In this document: positions 33,784-43,802 of the stretch, piece by piece | Layout: the number at the start of each line of letters is the position of its first letter | Numbering within the stretch: position 1 is the stretch's first letter | Source of the DNA: Planctomycetota bacterium | GTDB lineage: Bacteria > Planctomycetota > UBA11346 | DNA: 64,000 nt | NCBI GenBank assembly: GCA_014193115.1 | Contig: BJHQ01000006.1 | Coordinates: 124,001-188,000 of the forward strand | Reading direction: 5' to 3' | Program-made: the position numbers and the translations under genes | The notes under the pieces: generated by a model | What the model saw: only the letters and a program-made list of their open reading frames with translations | Databases searched by the model: none | What the model was told of the DNA's origin: nothing

Positions 33784-35171
33784 TACCAGGCCTCCTTGAT
33801 GAGCTTGGCGACCACGGCCGTGATCAGCAGATTCACCAGGGCCACGTTGAGCAGCACCTTCCAGCCGAGGTCCATGATCTGGTCGTAGCGGAAGCGCGGC
33901 AGGGTCCACCGCACCCACACGAACAGCCAGCTGAACACCAGGGCTTTGGCGATGATGATGTGGAACTGGATCAGGGCGGTGACGGTCAACACCACCGGCG
34001 ACCAGAAGGCCCCGGCGGCAGGCACCGGATTGTGCCACAACGTCGCAGCAGCCAGACCGCCCAGGGCCAAGGTACCGATCGCCAGTCCACTAAAGGCGGC
34101 GGCATAGATGCCATATTCACGGACCCGGACCTCGCGGTCGGTGGCGTGGCCGGCAGCGTTATGGGTCCGACGGCCGAGGATCAGCTTCACGAAGCCGAAC
34201 AACAGCAAGGCGGTGACGATGGACAGGGCGAGTGCGACCTTGCCGAGGTGCTCACGCAGCCAGTCGGTGTCCCAACCTGGGACCGGGAGCAGCTGGTAGC
34301 CGCCCAGGAACAAGGTCGCGATCAGCACCGAACCCACCGCGATGTGCAGGTATTCCGCTGTCATGTAGAGCATGAAGCGGATGCCGTTGTATTCGGTATG
34401 GTAGCCACCGACGATCTCGGATTCGCCTTCAGTCACGTCGAAGGGATTGCGGCAGGTCTCGGCGAACAGCGAAATCAGGAACAGCAGAAATCCGATCGGC
34501 TGGACGAACACGCCCCAGGTGTGGGTGGACTGCCAAGTCACCGCGTCTTGCAGGCTGAAGCTACCATAGATCAGGAGCAGGCCGAGCACCGCCAAGCCCA
34601 TGCTGACCTCGTACGAGATCATCATCGCCGAGGAGCGCACGCCGCCGAGCAGGCTGTATTTGCTATTGGATGACCACGCGCCGAGGACCACGCCATAGAC
34701 CGACAGGCTCGACAGCGCGAAGAGCAGGAGCAGACCGTTGGCGGTGGGGAAGATCGTTCCGTGGATGGTGCCCACCGAGGTCGCCATGTCGCCGAACCAC
34801 GGAATCACCGCCGGAGTCAGCACGCCGACCATCACTGGGATCGCGGGAGCGATCACGTACCAGCCAGGATAGGCGAAGGGCGGAATGAAGAATTCCTTGC
34901 TCAATCCCTTCACCAGATCGGTGACATTGTAGATCATACCGAAGGCGCGAAGGCGCAGCCCCGGAACCGCATCGTTGAAGATGCCCGGGATGGATTTCAG
35001 CTGCAGATTCACCGCGGCGCGGTGCGGACCAGAGCGATCCTGGATGACTCCGGCGCCGCGCCGTTCCATCAGCACCAGCAAAGGGAGCAGGTGGAACAGC
35101 ACCAGCGGAATGGCGATCGGCAAAGCGATGGCCACGATCAGCGGCAGGTTGGCGATGACCCAGTCGAGCAT
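33783..35171 (-). CDS. nuoH: NADH-quinone oxidoreductase subunit H, extended
   Basis: Quinone-chamber membrane subunit. MERRGAGVIQDRSGPHRA and AETCRNPFDVTEGESEIVGGYHTEYNGIRF (quinone/E-channel loop with the Glu residues) and the C-terminal WVRWTLPRFRYDQIMDLGWK are diagnostic. The protein is 462 residues, more than 100 above the common 325-350. The extra segment lies between FLGGYQLLPVPG and the IAKALVFSWLFVWVR block. It contains about three additional hydrophobic segments separated by a charged loop with GRRTHNAAGHATDREVRVRE. Extended NuoH proteins exist in some phyla; the function of the addition is unknown. Confidence 0.95.
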   Translation of the reverse strand: MLDWVIANLPLIVAIALPIAIPLVLFHLLPLLVLMERRGAGVIQDRSGPHRAAVNLQLKSIPGIFNDAVPGLRLRAFGMIYNVTDLVKGLSKEFFIPPFAYPGWYVIAPAIPVMVGVLTPAVIPWFGDMATSVGTIHGTIFPTANGLLLLFALSSLSVYGVVLGAWSSNSKYSLLGGVRSSAMMISYEVSMGLAVLGLLLIYGSFSLQDAVTWQSTHTWGVFVQPIGFLLFLISLFAETCRNPFDVTEGESEIVGGYHTEYNGIRFMLYMTAEYLHIAVGSVLIATLFLGGYQLLPVPGWDTDWLREHLGKVALALSIVTALLLFGFVKLILGRRTHNAAGHATDREVRVREYGIYAAAFSGLAIGTLALGGLAAATLWHNPVPAAGAFWSPVVLTVTALIQFHIIIAKALVFSWLFVWVRWTLPRFRYDQIMDLGWKVLLNVALVNLLITAVVAKLIKEAW

Positions 35172-35172
35172 G

Positions 35173-36807
35173 TCAGGCGACTCCTGCAGCGGCGGCCGGA
35201 GCTGCCACCGCCGGCAGCACGACGCCCATCGGGCCGATGCCGCGGTAGCTCAGTCCAGCAAGCCGCTGAGACCGGGCTTGGGCGGCTTTGAATGCCTGGG
35301 TCTCGTTGGTCCAGCCCAGGCTGGCAAGATCGCTGACCACCCGCCACGCCGGCTCCAATCCAGGGCCTGCCACCACCGGGCAGGCGTTGAGCACCTGGAT
35401 GCGCTCTTGGCGGTTGATCATCGTGCCGCGGATTTCAGCCCAGGCGCGGATGCCGATCGCAATGGTCGCCTGCTTGACCGTCGCGGTCTGCCAGGCGTCG
35501 AGGACGATGCGCACCGGGATGCTGCCGAGCTTCGCCGCCTTCAGCGGATCGGCAGCCCACAGGTCGTTGCCAGCGATCACGATGGCGTCGAATTCGCCAG
35601 CGCGTTTCGCCAGATCGTCGAGATTCTGCGGGATGCCGAGCAACGTCAGGCCGGCGCGGTTGGCCACCGGATCGCCAGACAGAGCGATGCCATCCGCCGC
35701 ACCAACCGGCAACCAGGACCCGCCGAACACCTCGGCGCCGGCCAGCTTGTCGCGCAGAGCAAGCAGGGCGGCGTTGTCTTCGACGGTCAGATGGCCGCTG
35801 GCCACCACGGCGACGCGCTTGGCGCCCGCCAAGGCTTTCACCGCGGCGGCGATGGCGTCGCTGAGCGTCGCATCTTTTCCTGCGATGATGCCGTCGGTCA
35901 GACGATTGACCGACAATTGCTGGTAGAGCATCCGCGACCGATTGGAGATCCAACTTTTGTTCACATCGGGATTGCGCCGCGGCATCAGGCGCCAGATTTT
36001 TCCGCCTTCGCCGCTGATATTGTAGTCAATGGTCAGGTTGGCGCCGAGGGCGTCGCTCGGATCGATGCTTTCAACACTCTTGAGGTTCCACACCCGCTGC
36101 TGGAAGCGGAAATGCTTGCCGGTGAGCGCCCCCACCGGACAGATGTCGGTGGTGTTGAGGTCGTAGGCGTGATCGAGTGGCTTGCCAGGGAAGGTCGTGA
36201 TGTAGGCGTGGTCACCACGGCTGGCGATATCGAGCTGCGACGATTTGGCGACGTCGTCCATGAACCGGACGCAGCGCGAGCAGGCGATGCAGCGTTCCTG
36301 ATCGAGAATGATCGTCGGCCCGAGGTCGATGGTCTTACCACCGCGATCCTGGCCCTTGCCGTCGGTGAACCGGTGGTCGGCGCCGCCTTTGTATTGCTTG
36401 GAGACATCATCGTGGAGCCGACTCTCATGCCGGCCCTGGCCCATGTAGTGCTCTTGCAACGTACACTCACCGGCCTTGTCGCAGATCGGGCAGTCGAGCG
36501 GGTGGTTGACCAGCAGGAACTCCATCACGCCTTTGCGCGCCAGCCGAACCGTCTCGCTTGATTGCTGGGTGCGGACCTTCATCCCCGGCGTGGCCTGCTG
36601 ATGGCAGCTGATCGCAAAGCCGAAACCGCGCGGACCTTCGACCTCGACCAGGCAGATCCGGCAGTTTCCGGCGACCTTCAAATCTTCGTGATAGCAGAAG
36701 GCTGGCGTCTCGACCCGGGCGTGCTGGCGCAGGGCCTCGATGAGCTGGATGCCCTTCGGAACCTGGACCTCGCGGCCGTCGACGGTGATGGTGATCAGCT
36801 CAGGCAT
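35173..36807 (-). CDS. nuoG: NADH-quinone oxidoreductase subunit G, compact form
   Basis: Electron-transfer subunit in the NADH module. Cysteines for the 2Fe-2S cluster N1b are in FCYHEDLKVAGNCRICLVEVEG...ISC. The His-ligated N5 cluster is in HPLDCPICDKAGECTLQ, and N4 in ERCIACSRCVRF with ICPVGALT. The C-terminal molybdopterin-like domain is short: the total is 544 residues, against 700-900 in many bacteria. The start ATG 36807 (MPELITITVDGREV) is chosen; ATG 36816 is three codons upstream. It starts 28 bp after the nuoF stop. Confidence 0.95.
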   Translation of the reverse strand: MPELITITVDGREVQVPKGIQLIEALRQHARVETPAFCYHEDLKVAGNCRICLVEVEGPRGFGFAISCHQQATPGMKVRTQQSSETVRLARKGVMEFLLVNHPLDCPICDKAGECTLQEHYMGQGRHESRLHDDVSKQYKGGADHRFTDGKGQDRGGKTIDLGPTIILDQERCIACSRCVRFMDDVAKSSQLDIASRGDHAYITTFPGKPLDHAYDLNTTDICPVGALTGKHFRFQQRVWNLKSVESIDPSDALGANLTIDYNISGEGGKIWRLMPRRNPDVNKSWISNRSRMLYQQLSVNRLTDGIIAGKDATLSDAIAAAVKALAGAKRVAVVASGHLTVEDNAALLALRDKLAGAEVFGGSWLPVGAADGIALSGDPVANRAGLTLLGIPQNLDDLAKRAGEFDAIVIAGNDLWAADPLKAAKLGSIPVRIVLDAWQTATVKQATIAIGIRAWAEIRGTMINRQERIQVLNACPVVAGPGLEPAWRVVSDLASLGWTNETQAFKAAQARSQRLAGLSYRGIGPMGVVLPAVAAPAAAAGVA

Positions 36808-36835
36808 GGGATGCACCAGATGGTCGAAGAAGCGT

Positions 36836-38164
<1,329 letters not shown>

Positions 38165-38166
38165 GG

Positions 38167-39249
38167 TCAGGCTTTCGCGGCGGCAGGTGCGGGTGCCGGA
38201 GCTGCTGGCGCAGCCGCAGGTGCTGGCGCAGCCGCAGGTGCTGGCGCAGCCACTGCTCCGGTGGCCTGGACCACCGCGCTGGGGCGGGAGGCACGCTCTT
38301 TATCATGGCAGATCACGCGATAGTGCGCGACCTGACCGACCTCAAGCTTGTCGGCGGCTTTCTGGTCTTTCGGGCCGGGCGTGGCCAGGACGGTCCAGGT
38401 GGCGCCGCCATCGGCGCTGCGCTCGACCACCACTTTGCTGCATCCGGGATCGTTCAGCCAAGTCAGGGCGATCGCTGAACCATCGACCTTGGCCGCGACC
38501 TTCAGCGCCGGAGGAGCCGGAGCATAGCCCGGTTTCTGCACCGCTGCGTTGGCGCCGATGGCGCCGGGGTGGCCCTTGGTATCGAGCTTGAGGTCGCCGA
38601 TGGCGCAGTGGACCTGCTTGGCCTGAGGCTTTTTGGCTGCGGCGCTGCGCAAAAAAGTCACCCAGGCGTCGAGCACCGCCGGCGTCGGATGGAAATCCGC
38701 CTGATCGAAGTACGGCTCGTAGAGATCGCCTTCGCCGAGGGCGAATGGCTGCGGGCCGATGGCCTGGTCGTCGATCATCACCGCCGGGCCATTGCCGCAG
38801 ATCGCCAGGCATTCGACGCGGACCACGCTGAACAGGCCGTCGGCGGTGGTCGTCTTGCTCGCGTCGTGGGTGTCGACACCCAAGGATTTTTCCAAGTGTT
38901 CGATCAGCGCTTCGCTGCCCTGCTGGTGGCAGCACATGGTCTGGCAGACCTGGATCAGGTGACGACCGGTCGGCACCTGGCGGTACATGGTGTAGAACTC
39001 GACCACCGAGAACGCCTGGACCGGGCTGCACCCCGACACTTGGGCAGCCCATTCGATGGCGACCCGCGGCACCCAGCCGAATTCCTGCTGAGCGAGATGG
39101 AGAACTTGCAGCAGCACCGCCCGTTTGGTCGGGTAGCGCCGCCATAATTCGTCGATCTTGGCTTGGACCGGCGCCATCCGCTTCGCCACGTCGGCGACGG
39201 TCAGGCCTTCTGGCTGGTGGTCGGCTGGATTGAGGCTGTGGCCGCTCAT
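38167..39249 (-). CDS. nuoE: NADH-quinone oxidoreductase subunit E fused to a fibronectin-III-like domain
   Basis: Residues 1-205 are a normal NuoE (24-kDa) thioredoxin-fold subunit with cluster N1a. Its ligands are Cys102 and Cys107 (C-x4-C) and Cys147 and Cys151 (C-x3-C in VECLAIC). Residues about 245-331 form an extra domain (PPALKVAAKVDGSAIALTW, CSKVVVERSADGGATWTVLA, HYRVICHDKERASRPS) with the strand pattern of fibronectin type III. A final 30 residues are an Ala-Pro repeat. Typical NuoE is 150-170 residues. ATG 39249 lies 2 bp after the nuoD stop; a TTG at 39255 is unlikely. Confidence 0.95.
   Translation of the reverse strand: MSGHSLNPADHQPEGLTVADVAKRMAPVQAKIDELWRRYPTKRAVLLQVLHLAQQEFGWVPRVAIEWAAQVSGCSPVQAFSVVEFYTMYRQVPTGRHLIQVCQTMCCHQQGSEALIEHLEKSLGVDTHDASKTTTADGLFSVVRVECLAICGNGPAVMIDDQAIGPQPFALGEGDLYEPYFDQADFHPTPAVLDAWVTFLRSAAAKKPQAKQVHCAIGDLKLDTKGHPGAIGANAAVQKPGYAPAPPALKVAAKVDGSAIALTWLNDPGCSKVVVERSADGGATWTVLATPGPKDQKAADKLEVGQVAHYRVICHDKERASRPSAVVQATGAVAAPAPAAAPAPAAAPAAPAPAPAAAKA
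38200..38256 (-). repeat. 18-bp tandem repeats encoding the NuoE Ala-Pro tail
   Basis: CTGGCGCAGCCGCAGGTG recurs three times in tandem near the 3' end of nuoE and encodes the Ala-Pro tail. In-frame slippage is the likely origin. Confidence 0.8.
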
Positions 39250-39251
39250 GG

Positions 39252-40445
39252 TCAACGATCAAGCTCGCCGGCGATGATGTTGATCGATCCCAGGGCCGCG
39301 GCGAGATCCGGGACCATGGCGCCTTCCATCATGCCGGGGAAGGCGGCCCACTGGGTGAAGCAAGGCGGGCGCACCTTGATCCGGTAAGGATTGGTGCCGC
39401 CGTCGGAAACAATCAGGAAGCCGAGTTCGCCATTGGCGGCCTCGATCGCGTCATAGCACTCGCCGGCGGGCGGACGGACGCCTTCATAGATCAGCTTGAA
39501 GCTGTTGATCAGCGCTTCCATATCGTGGTAGACGCGCTGGCGATCGGGCAGCGACAGCCGGGCATCGGTGGTGTTCACCGGTCCTGGCTTCAGCTTGTCG
39601 AGGGCCTGCCGGGTGATCGACACCGACTCGAGGATTTCGAGCATCCGCACCATCATCCGGTCAAACGTATCGCCTGAGGTGCCGATGACGGTATCGAACT
39701 GGTATTCCTCGTATCCGTAATACGGTTCGTCTTTTCGCAGATCGCGGTCGACGCCGCAGGCGCGCAGGCACGGTCCGGTCCAACCCCAGGCCACCGCTTG
39801 CTCGGCGCTGATCGGGCAGATGTCCTTGGTGCGATCGATGAAAATCTTGTTGTGCTCGATCAGACCGCGGACCTCGGCCACGGCGTGCTCGACCCGGCCG
39901 AGGACTCGGCGCACATCGTCAGCGAAACCAGGGTAGGCATCGCGGTACATGCCGCCGATGCGAGTCACCGTGTTGGTCAGCCGGGCGCCGCACAGCTTTT
40001 CCCAGATGGTGTAGACTTCTTCGCGAGTATTGAAGAAATACCAGAAATTGGTCAGCGCCCCGAGATCAACCAGGTTGGTGCAGATGCACACCAGATGATC
40101 GATGATCCGCGACAGCTCGAGCAAGACCACGCGCAAGCGGATGCAACGTTCCGGCGGAGTGATTCCGAACATCTTCTCGACCGACTTACAAAAGCCGATG
40201 TTGTTCATCATCGCGCTGCAATAATTCAGACGATCGGTGTAGGGCAGGACCTGCTGGTAGGTGCCCTGCTCGATCATCTTCTCGAAGCCGCGGTGCAAGT
40301 AACCCATTTCGCCGACCGCGGCGATGACGTTTTCGCCATCCAGCGCGGCAAACAACCGCAGCGTGCCGTGGGTCGCCGGGTGGCTCGGACCCAGGTTGAT
40401 GGTCATCAGGTCGACGTGGTCGCCGCCCGGAGCGATGGTCCTCAT
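39252..40445 (-). CDS. nuoD: NADH-quinone oxidoreductase subunit D
   Basis: Quinone-site subunit, 397 residues. GPSHPATHGTLRLFAALDGE forms the loop that binds the quinone head group, with the conserved His. GYLHRGFEKMIEQGTYQQVLPYTDRLNYCSAM and the C-terminal KVRPPCFTQWAAFPGMMEG, IIAGELDR are family motifs. It overlaps nuoC by ATGA (40442-40445) and is 2 bp from nuoE. Confidence 0.97.
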   Translation of the reverse strand: MRTIAPGGDHVDLMTINLGPSHPATHGTLRLFAALDGENVIAAVGEMGYLHRGFEKMIEQGTYQQVLPYTDRLNYCSAMMNNIGFCKSVEKMFGITPPERCIRLRVVLLELSRIIDHLVCICTNLVDLGALTNFWYFFNTREEVYTIWEKLCGARLTNTVTRIGGMYRDAYPGFADDVRRVLGRVEHAVAEVRGLIEHNKIFIDRTKDICPISAEQAVAWGWTGPCLRACGVDRDLRKDEPYYGYEEYQFDTVIGTSGDTFDRMMVRMLEILESVSITRQALDKLKPGPVNTTDARLSLPDRQRVYHDMEALINSFKLIYEGVRPPAGECYDAIEAANGELGFLIVSDGGTNPYRIKVRPPCFTQWAAFPGMMEGAMVPDLAAALGSINIIAGELDR

Positions 40446-41080
40446 GCGCCGGCTCCCGTTTGGGCCGAACCATTGGCGGCGGACACCACTTGGTAGCCCT
40501 TTGCCTTCAGTCGGGCTTCCAACTGATCGAGCATCGGATCGTTCAGCGACAGTTTCTGCCGCTTCTGGCAGGGATAATCCTTGCGCAGCGGATGGCCCTG
40601 GAACTCGTGATGATTCAGCAGCCGTTTCAGGTTGGGATGTCCGGCGAAGACGATGCCGAACTGATCCCAGGTTTCCCGCTCATGCCACTCGGCGATCGGA
40701 TAGAGATCGGTCAACGATGCGATGGTGGCATCGTCTTCATCGAGCCGCACCTTCAGCTTCAGACGATGGCGGAAAACCGTGCTCTTGAACAGATAGGTCA
40801 CGGCAAAACGCTCGGCACGGTGATCCGGGAACGACAGGTAATCGATACCGATCACATCAAGCAGCACGTCGAAGCGCAGAGCCAGATCGTCACGCAGGAA
40901 CGCAGCGGCCTCGTGCAGACGATCACGGCTGACCAGCAAGGTCAGATCCCAGCGGTCGGCCGGATCAACGGTCGCCGCGAAGCGTTCGATCAGCGCCGTT
41001 TTCAGCTCTTCGATCGATTTGCCCGGCTGGATCGCCAGGCGATAAGGCGACGTCGGCGTCGCTGGGGCCGCTGCGCTCAT
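40442..41080 (-). CDS. nuoC: NADH-quinone oxidoreductase subunit C
   Basis: Peripheral subunit (30-kDa family), 212 residues, which packs against NuoD. The family core is YLFKSTVFRHRLKLKVRLDEDDATIASLTDLYPIAEWHERETWDQFGIVFAGHPNLKRLLNHHEFQGHPLRKDYP. ATG 41080 overlaps the nuoB stop as ATGA; the longer frame upstream lies inside nuoB. NuoC and NuoD are separate here, not fused as in E. coli. Confidence 0.96.
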   Translation of the reverse strand: MSAAAPATPTSPYRLAIQPGKSIEELKTALIERFAATVDPADRWDLTLLVSRDRLHEAAAFLRDDLALRFDVLLDVIGIDYLSFPDHRAERFAVTYLFKSTVFRHRLKLKVRLDEDDATIASLTDLYPIAEWHERETWDQFGIVFAGHPNLKRLLNHHEFQGHPLRKDYPCQKRQKLSLNDPMLDQLEARLKAKGYQVVSAANGSAQTGAGA

Positions 41081-41631
41081 GCCGCCACCGTGGTCGTCGC
41101 GCGACGTTCCGCGCCCATTGCCCGGGAATCGCGGAATTTCTCGCCGTCGATCTTCTTCTGGAGCTGGATGATGCCTTCCAGGAAAGCTTCCGGCCGGGGC
41201 GGGCAGCCGGCGATGTAGATGTCCACCGGAATGACCTCGTCGATACCGGGCATGGTGCAGTAACAATCGTAGAAACCACCCGAAGTCGCGCAGGCGCCAG
41301 CTGCGATCACCCACTTCGGATCGCACATCTGGTCATAGATCCGGCGCAGCACCGGAGCCTGCTTATAGGTCACGGTTCCAGCGATGATGATGACATCGGC
41401 CTGACGCGGGCTGAAGCGCACCAGCTCGGCGCCGAAGCGACTGATGTCGTACATTGATGACACCACGCCCATGAACTCGATGCCGCAGCAGGCCGTGCCG
41501 AACGGAAACGGCCACAGGCTGTTGCGACGGCTCCAGTTGACCAGGGCTTCGGCGCTGCTCAGGAACACGCCGGCGTGTTCGAGCGATGGCTCAGGGATGG
41601 CCGGTGCGGATGGAACGGGCTTGAAAGTCAT
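41077..41631 (-). CDS. nuoB: NADH-quinone oxidoreductase subunit B
   Basis: Carries the terminal 4Fe-4S cluster N2, which reduces quinone. The motif FGTACCGIEFM provides the tandem cysteines, with further ligands in GACATSGGFYDCY and IAGCPPRPEAF. The 184-residue product starts at ATG 41631 (MTFKPVPSAPAIP). It lies 31 bp after nuoA and overlaps nuoC. Confidence 0.97.
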   Translation of the reverse strand: MTFKPVPSAPAIPEPSLEHAGVFLSSAEALVNWSRRNSLWPFPFGTACCGIEFMGVVSSMYDISRFGAELVRFSPRQADVIIIAGTVTYKQAPVLRRIYDQMCDPKWVIAAGACATSGGFYDCYCTMPGIDEVIPVDIYIAGCPPRPEAFLEGIIQLQKKIDGEKFRDSRAMGAERRATTTVAA

Positions 41632-41662
41632 GGCGTGCCTTGGGTTCGCAGCAGGTGGTGAC

Positions 41663-42115
41663 CTAGCGGTCCCAATCCAAAGCGCCTTTCTTGTACAGGT
41701 ACAGGTAGCCAACTTCGAGCAGCACCAGGAAAACCAGCAAAATCCAGATCAGGCCCCAGCCATCGACCTTGCCGAACTGCCAGGCCCAGGCGTACAGGAA
41801 GGCGACTTCGATATCGAAGGCCAGGAACAGCATCGCCACCAGATAGAACTTGACGCTGAAACGTTCGCCTGCGTCGCCGATCACTATCGGAAGCCCGGAT
41901 TCGTACTGGGATTCCTTGGCCGGATTGGTGTTCTTGCGGCCGTGCAGCGCGCGGCTGAGCACCCAGTTGGCGCCGAGCAGCGCGCCGGGGATCGCCAGGC
42001 CCATGATGACCAGCAAGGTCAACGGCATCACCGTGCTGAAGACGCTGGTCGAGGCTGCCGCCTCCGCGGCAGGCAGCACCGTCATCAGGCTGCTCACGAA
42101 GGCCATCGCCGGCAT
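41663..42115 (-). CDS. nuoA: NADH-quinone oxidoreductase subunit A
   Basis: Three-helix membrane subunit, 150 residues, first gene of the operon. YESGLPIVIGDAGERFSVKFYLVAMLFLAFDIEVAFLYAWA contains the conserved ESG, the surface loop and the FDIE motif. Start ATG 42115 has AGGAG 4 nt upstream, which excludes the longer frame to 42232. About 250 bp separate it from lysC upstream. Confidence 0.96.
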   Translation of the reverse strand: MPAMAFVSSLMTVLPAAEAAASTSVFSTVMPLTLLVIMGLAIPGALLGANWVLSRALHGRKNTNPAKESQYESGLPIVIGDAGERFSVKFYLVAMLFLAFDIEVAFLYAWAWQFGKVDGWGLIWILLVFLVLLEVGYLYLYKKGALDWDR

Positions 42116-42364
42116 GGGGCTCCTGGAACCCGCTTGATGCGGGCGGGGGGCTTCTAGGGCGTGACGTGCTGGGCGGCAATGGGGTACTCGGCGAGGGATG
42201 CACCACAGGCGAGCCGCCCGGCTTCGATCCATGCGCGAATGGAATCCGACCAGCCTGCCGCTCCTTCTTCACCCCAGCTCAGCGGCGGCAACTGACTGTG
42301 AAACCGGATCTGTCATCCTCCACGGAAGGGTCCATACCGCCCCGTCGGTCAATCCATGTGATAA
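42116..42364. other. Spacer between lysC and nuoA
   Basis: About 250 bp, no gene. It must hold the nuo promoter unless the operon is read from lysC. A small hairpin CCCGC-TTGAT-GCGGG (42126-42140) lies close to the nuoA ribosome-binding site. No convincing -35/-10 pair was found. Confidence 0.45.
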
Positions 42365-43690
42365 TTACGCGAATTCGTTGGAAATCGACCGGATCGCCGT
42401 GGCCAAGTCGCCCTCTTCGACGCCGACGATGATGTTTTGCTCGCTCGATCCCTGGTCGATCATCCGCACATTGACCCGGGACTTGGCCAGAGCTCCGAAC
42501 AACCGGGCTGCGGTGCCGGTGGCCCGCACCATGCCCTGGCCAACGGTGGCGATCAGGGCCATGCCCGGATGGGCGGTCACGCTGTCCGGTCGCACGGCGC
42601 CGCGAATATCCTCGACCACTTCATCCAGACGGTTGCCGAGCTGCTTGTCGGCCACCACGACCGACAACGTGTCGATGCCCGAGGGCATGTGCTCAATGGC
42701 GATGCCATGGTGATCGAACACGTCCAGCACCCGCCGGGCGAAGCCGACCTCGGCATTCATCAACGCTTTTTCGACGTTGATGACGGTGAAACCTTTGGTT
42801 CCGGCGATCCCGACCACGACTTGATGGCCGGGATCGCGTTCCGCGACGATCATCGTGCCCGGATCGAGCGGCCGGTTGGTATTGCGGATATTGATCGGAA
42901 TGCGCTGCTGCCTGACGGGGAACACCGCTTCTTCGTGCAGCACGCTGGCGCCCATGTACGACAGTTCGCGCAGTTCGCGGTAGGTGATCTCAGCGATCGG
43001 TTTCGCCTCGGGCACCACCCGAGGGTCGGTCATCAGGACCCCCGAGACATCCGTCCAGTTCTCATACAGCCGCGCGCCCAGAGCCGCGGCGACGATGCTT
43101 CCGGTGACATCCGACCCACCGCGCGAAAAGGTTTTGACCTCGCCGCGATGATCGCTGCCGTAGAATCCCGGCACCACGAAACGCCCTGGACCAGAGCAAC
43201 GTTCCGCCAATTGCTTGTGCGTCACCGGGTCGAGCCTGCCCGAACGGTCGAAGCGGATCACGTCCACCGCGTCGATGTACTCGGCGTTCAGCAATGCCGC
43301 CACGATCCGGCCGTGGATGGCCTCGCCGCGGCTGGCGGCGTAATCGGGGGGTTGATCCTGACCTGAAGCGATGCGCTCCCGTGCGGCTTCCAGCACAGGT
43401 TCCAGGTCGAGCGGCAACCCGAGATCGCGGACGATGGAGCGGAACCGCTGGGCGATCTGGTTCCACACCGGCTCAATGGGCTGCTGCTTCGCGGCCAAAC
43501 CATGGGCCAAATACAGCAGATCAGTGACTTTGGCGTCTTTCGCATCAGCCTTGCCCGGAGCCGACGGCACGATCACCCGGCGATTGGCGTCCGCCTCGAT
43601 GATTGCCGCTACCTTGCGCAACTGGGCAGCAGTGGCGACCGAGGTGCCGCCGAACTTGGCGACGACGAGCGACTGGGACTGGACCGACAC
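42365..43690 (-). CDS. lysC: Aspartate kinase
   Basis: Phosphorylates L-aspartate, the first step to Lys, Thr, Met and diaminopimelate (a peptidoglycan precursor). The 441-residue protein has KFGGTSVATAAQLRKVA, RGEAIHGRIVAALL, FSRGGSDVTGSIVAAAL, NWTDVSGVLMTDPRVVP and two C-terminal ACT domains (VGIAGTKGFTVINVEKAL..., ALIATVGQGMVRATGTAARLF). The monofunctional feedback-regulated form is expected. The start GTG 43690 is preceded by a perfect AGGAGG 6 nt upstream, which rules out the longer frame to 43744. The Shine-Dalgarno is in an inverted repeat (see 43697-43735). Confidence 0.95.
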   Translation of the reverse strand: MSVQSQSLVVAKFGGTSVATAAQLRKVAAIIEADANRRVIVPSAPGKADAKDAKVTDLLYLAHGLAAKQQPIEPVWNQIAQRFRSIVRDLGLPLDLEPVLEAARERIASGQDQPPDYAASRGEAIHGRIVAALLNAEYIDAVDVIRFDRSGRLDPVTHKQLAERCSGPGRFVVPGFYGSDHRGEVKTFSRGGSDVTGSIVAAALGARLYENWTDVSGVLMTDPRVVPEAKPIAEITYRELRELSYMGASVLHEEAVFPVRQQRIPINIRNTNRPLDPGTMIVAERDPGHQVVVGIAGTKGFTVINVEKALMNAEVGFARRVLDVFDHHGIAIEHMPSGIDTLSVVVADKQLGNRLDEVVEDIRGAVRPDSVTAHPGMALIATVGQGMVRATGTAARLFGALAKSRVNVRMIDQGSSEQNIIVGVEEGDLATAIRSISNEFA

Positions 43691-43696
43691 GGGACC

Positions 43697-43735
43697 CCTC
43701 CTGGGCGAGGGGCCGCAACCTATGCGCCCAGGAGG
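43697..43735 (-). promoter_or_regulatory. Hairpin occluding the lysC ribosome-binding site
   Basis: On the minus strand CCTCCTGGGCG (43735-43725) pairs perfectly with CGCCCAGGAGG (43707-43697) across a 17-nt loop. The 3' arm contains AGGAGG, the lysC Shine-Dalgarno, 6 nt before the GTG start. In the folded state the ribosome could not bind. Possible controls are a ligand, protein or temperature. No lysine-riboswitch core is visible; the leader is too short. Confidence 0.75.
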
Positions 43736-43802
43736 AATTGTCACGCCATCACCCCCCGCCCGCCGCGGCCGTTTCCTGCCGTCAGTGGGCGCTCAGCTCA
43801 AC

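Noticed and set aside
42365-43735. Lysine riboswitch upstream of lysC
   Set aside because: Only about 110 bases lie between the upstream stop and the GTG, and none of the lysine aptamer core elements is recognisable.
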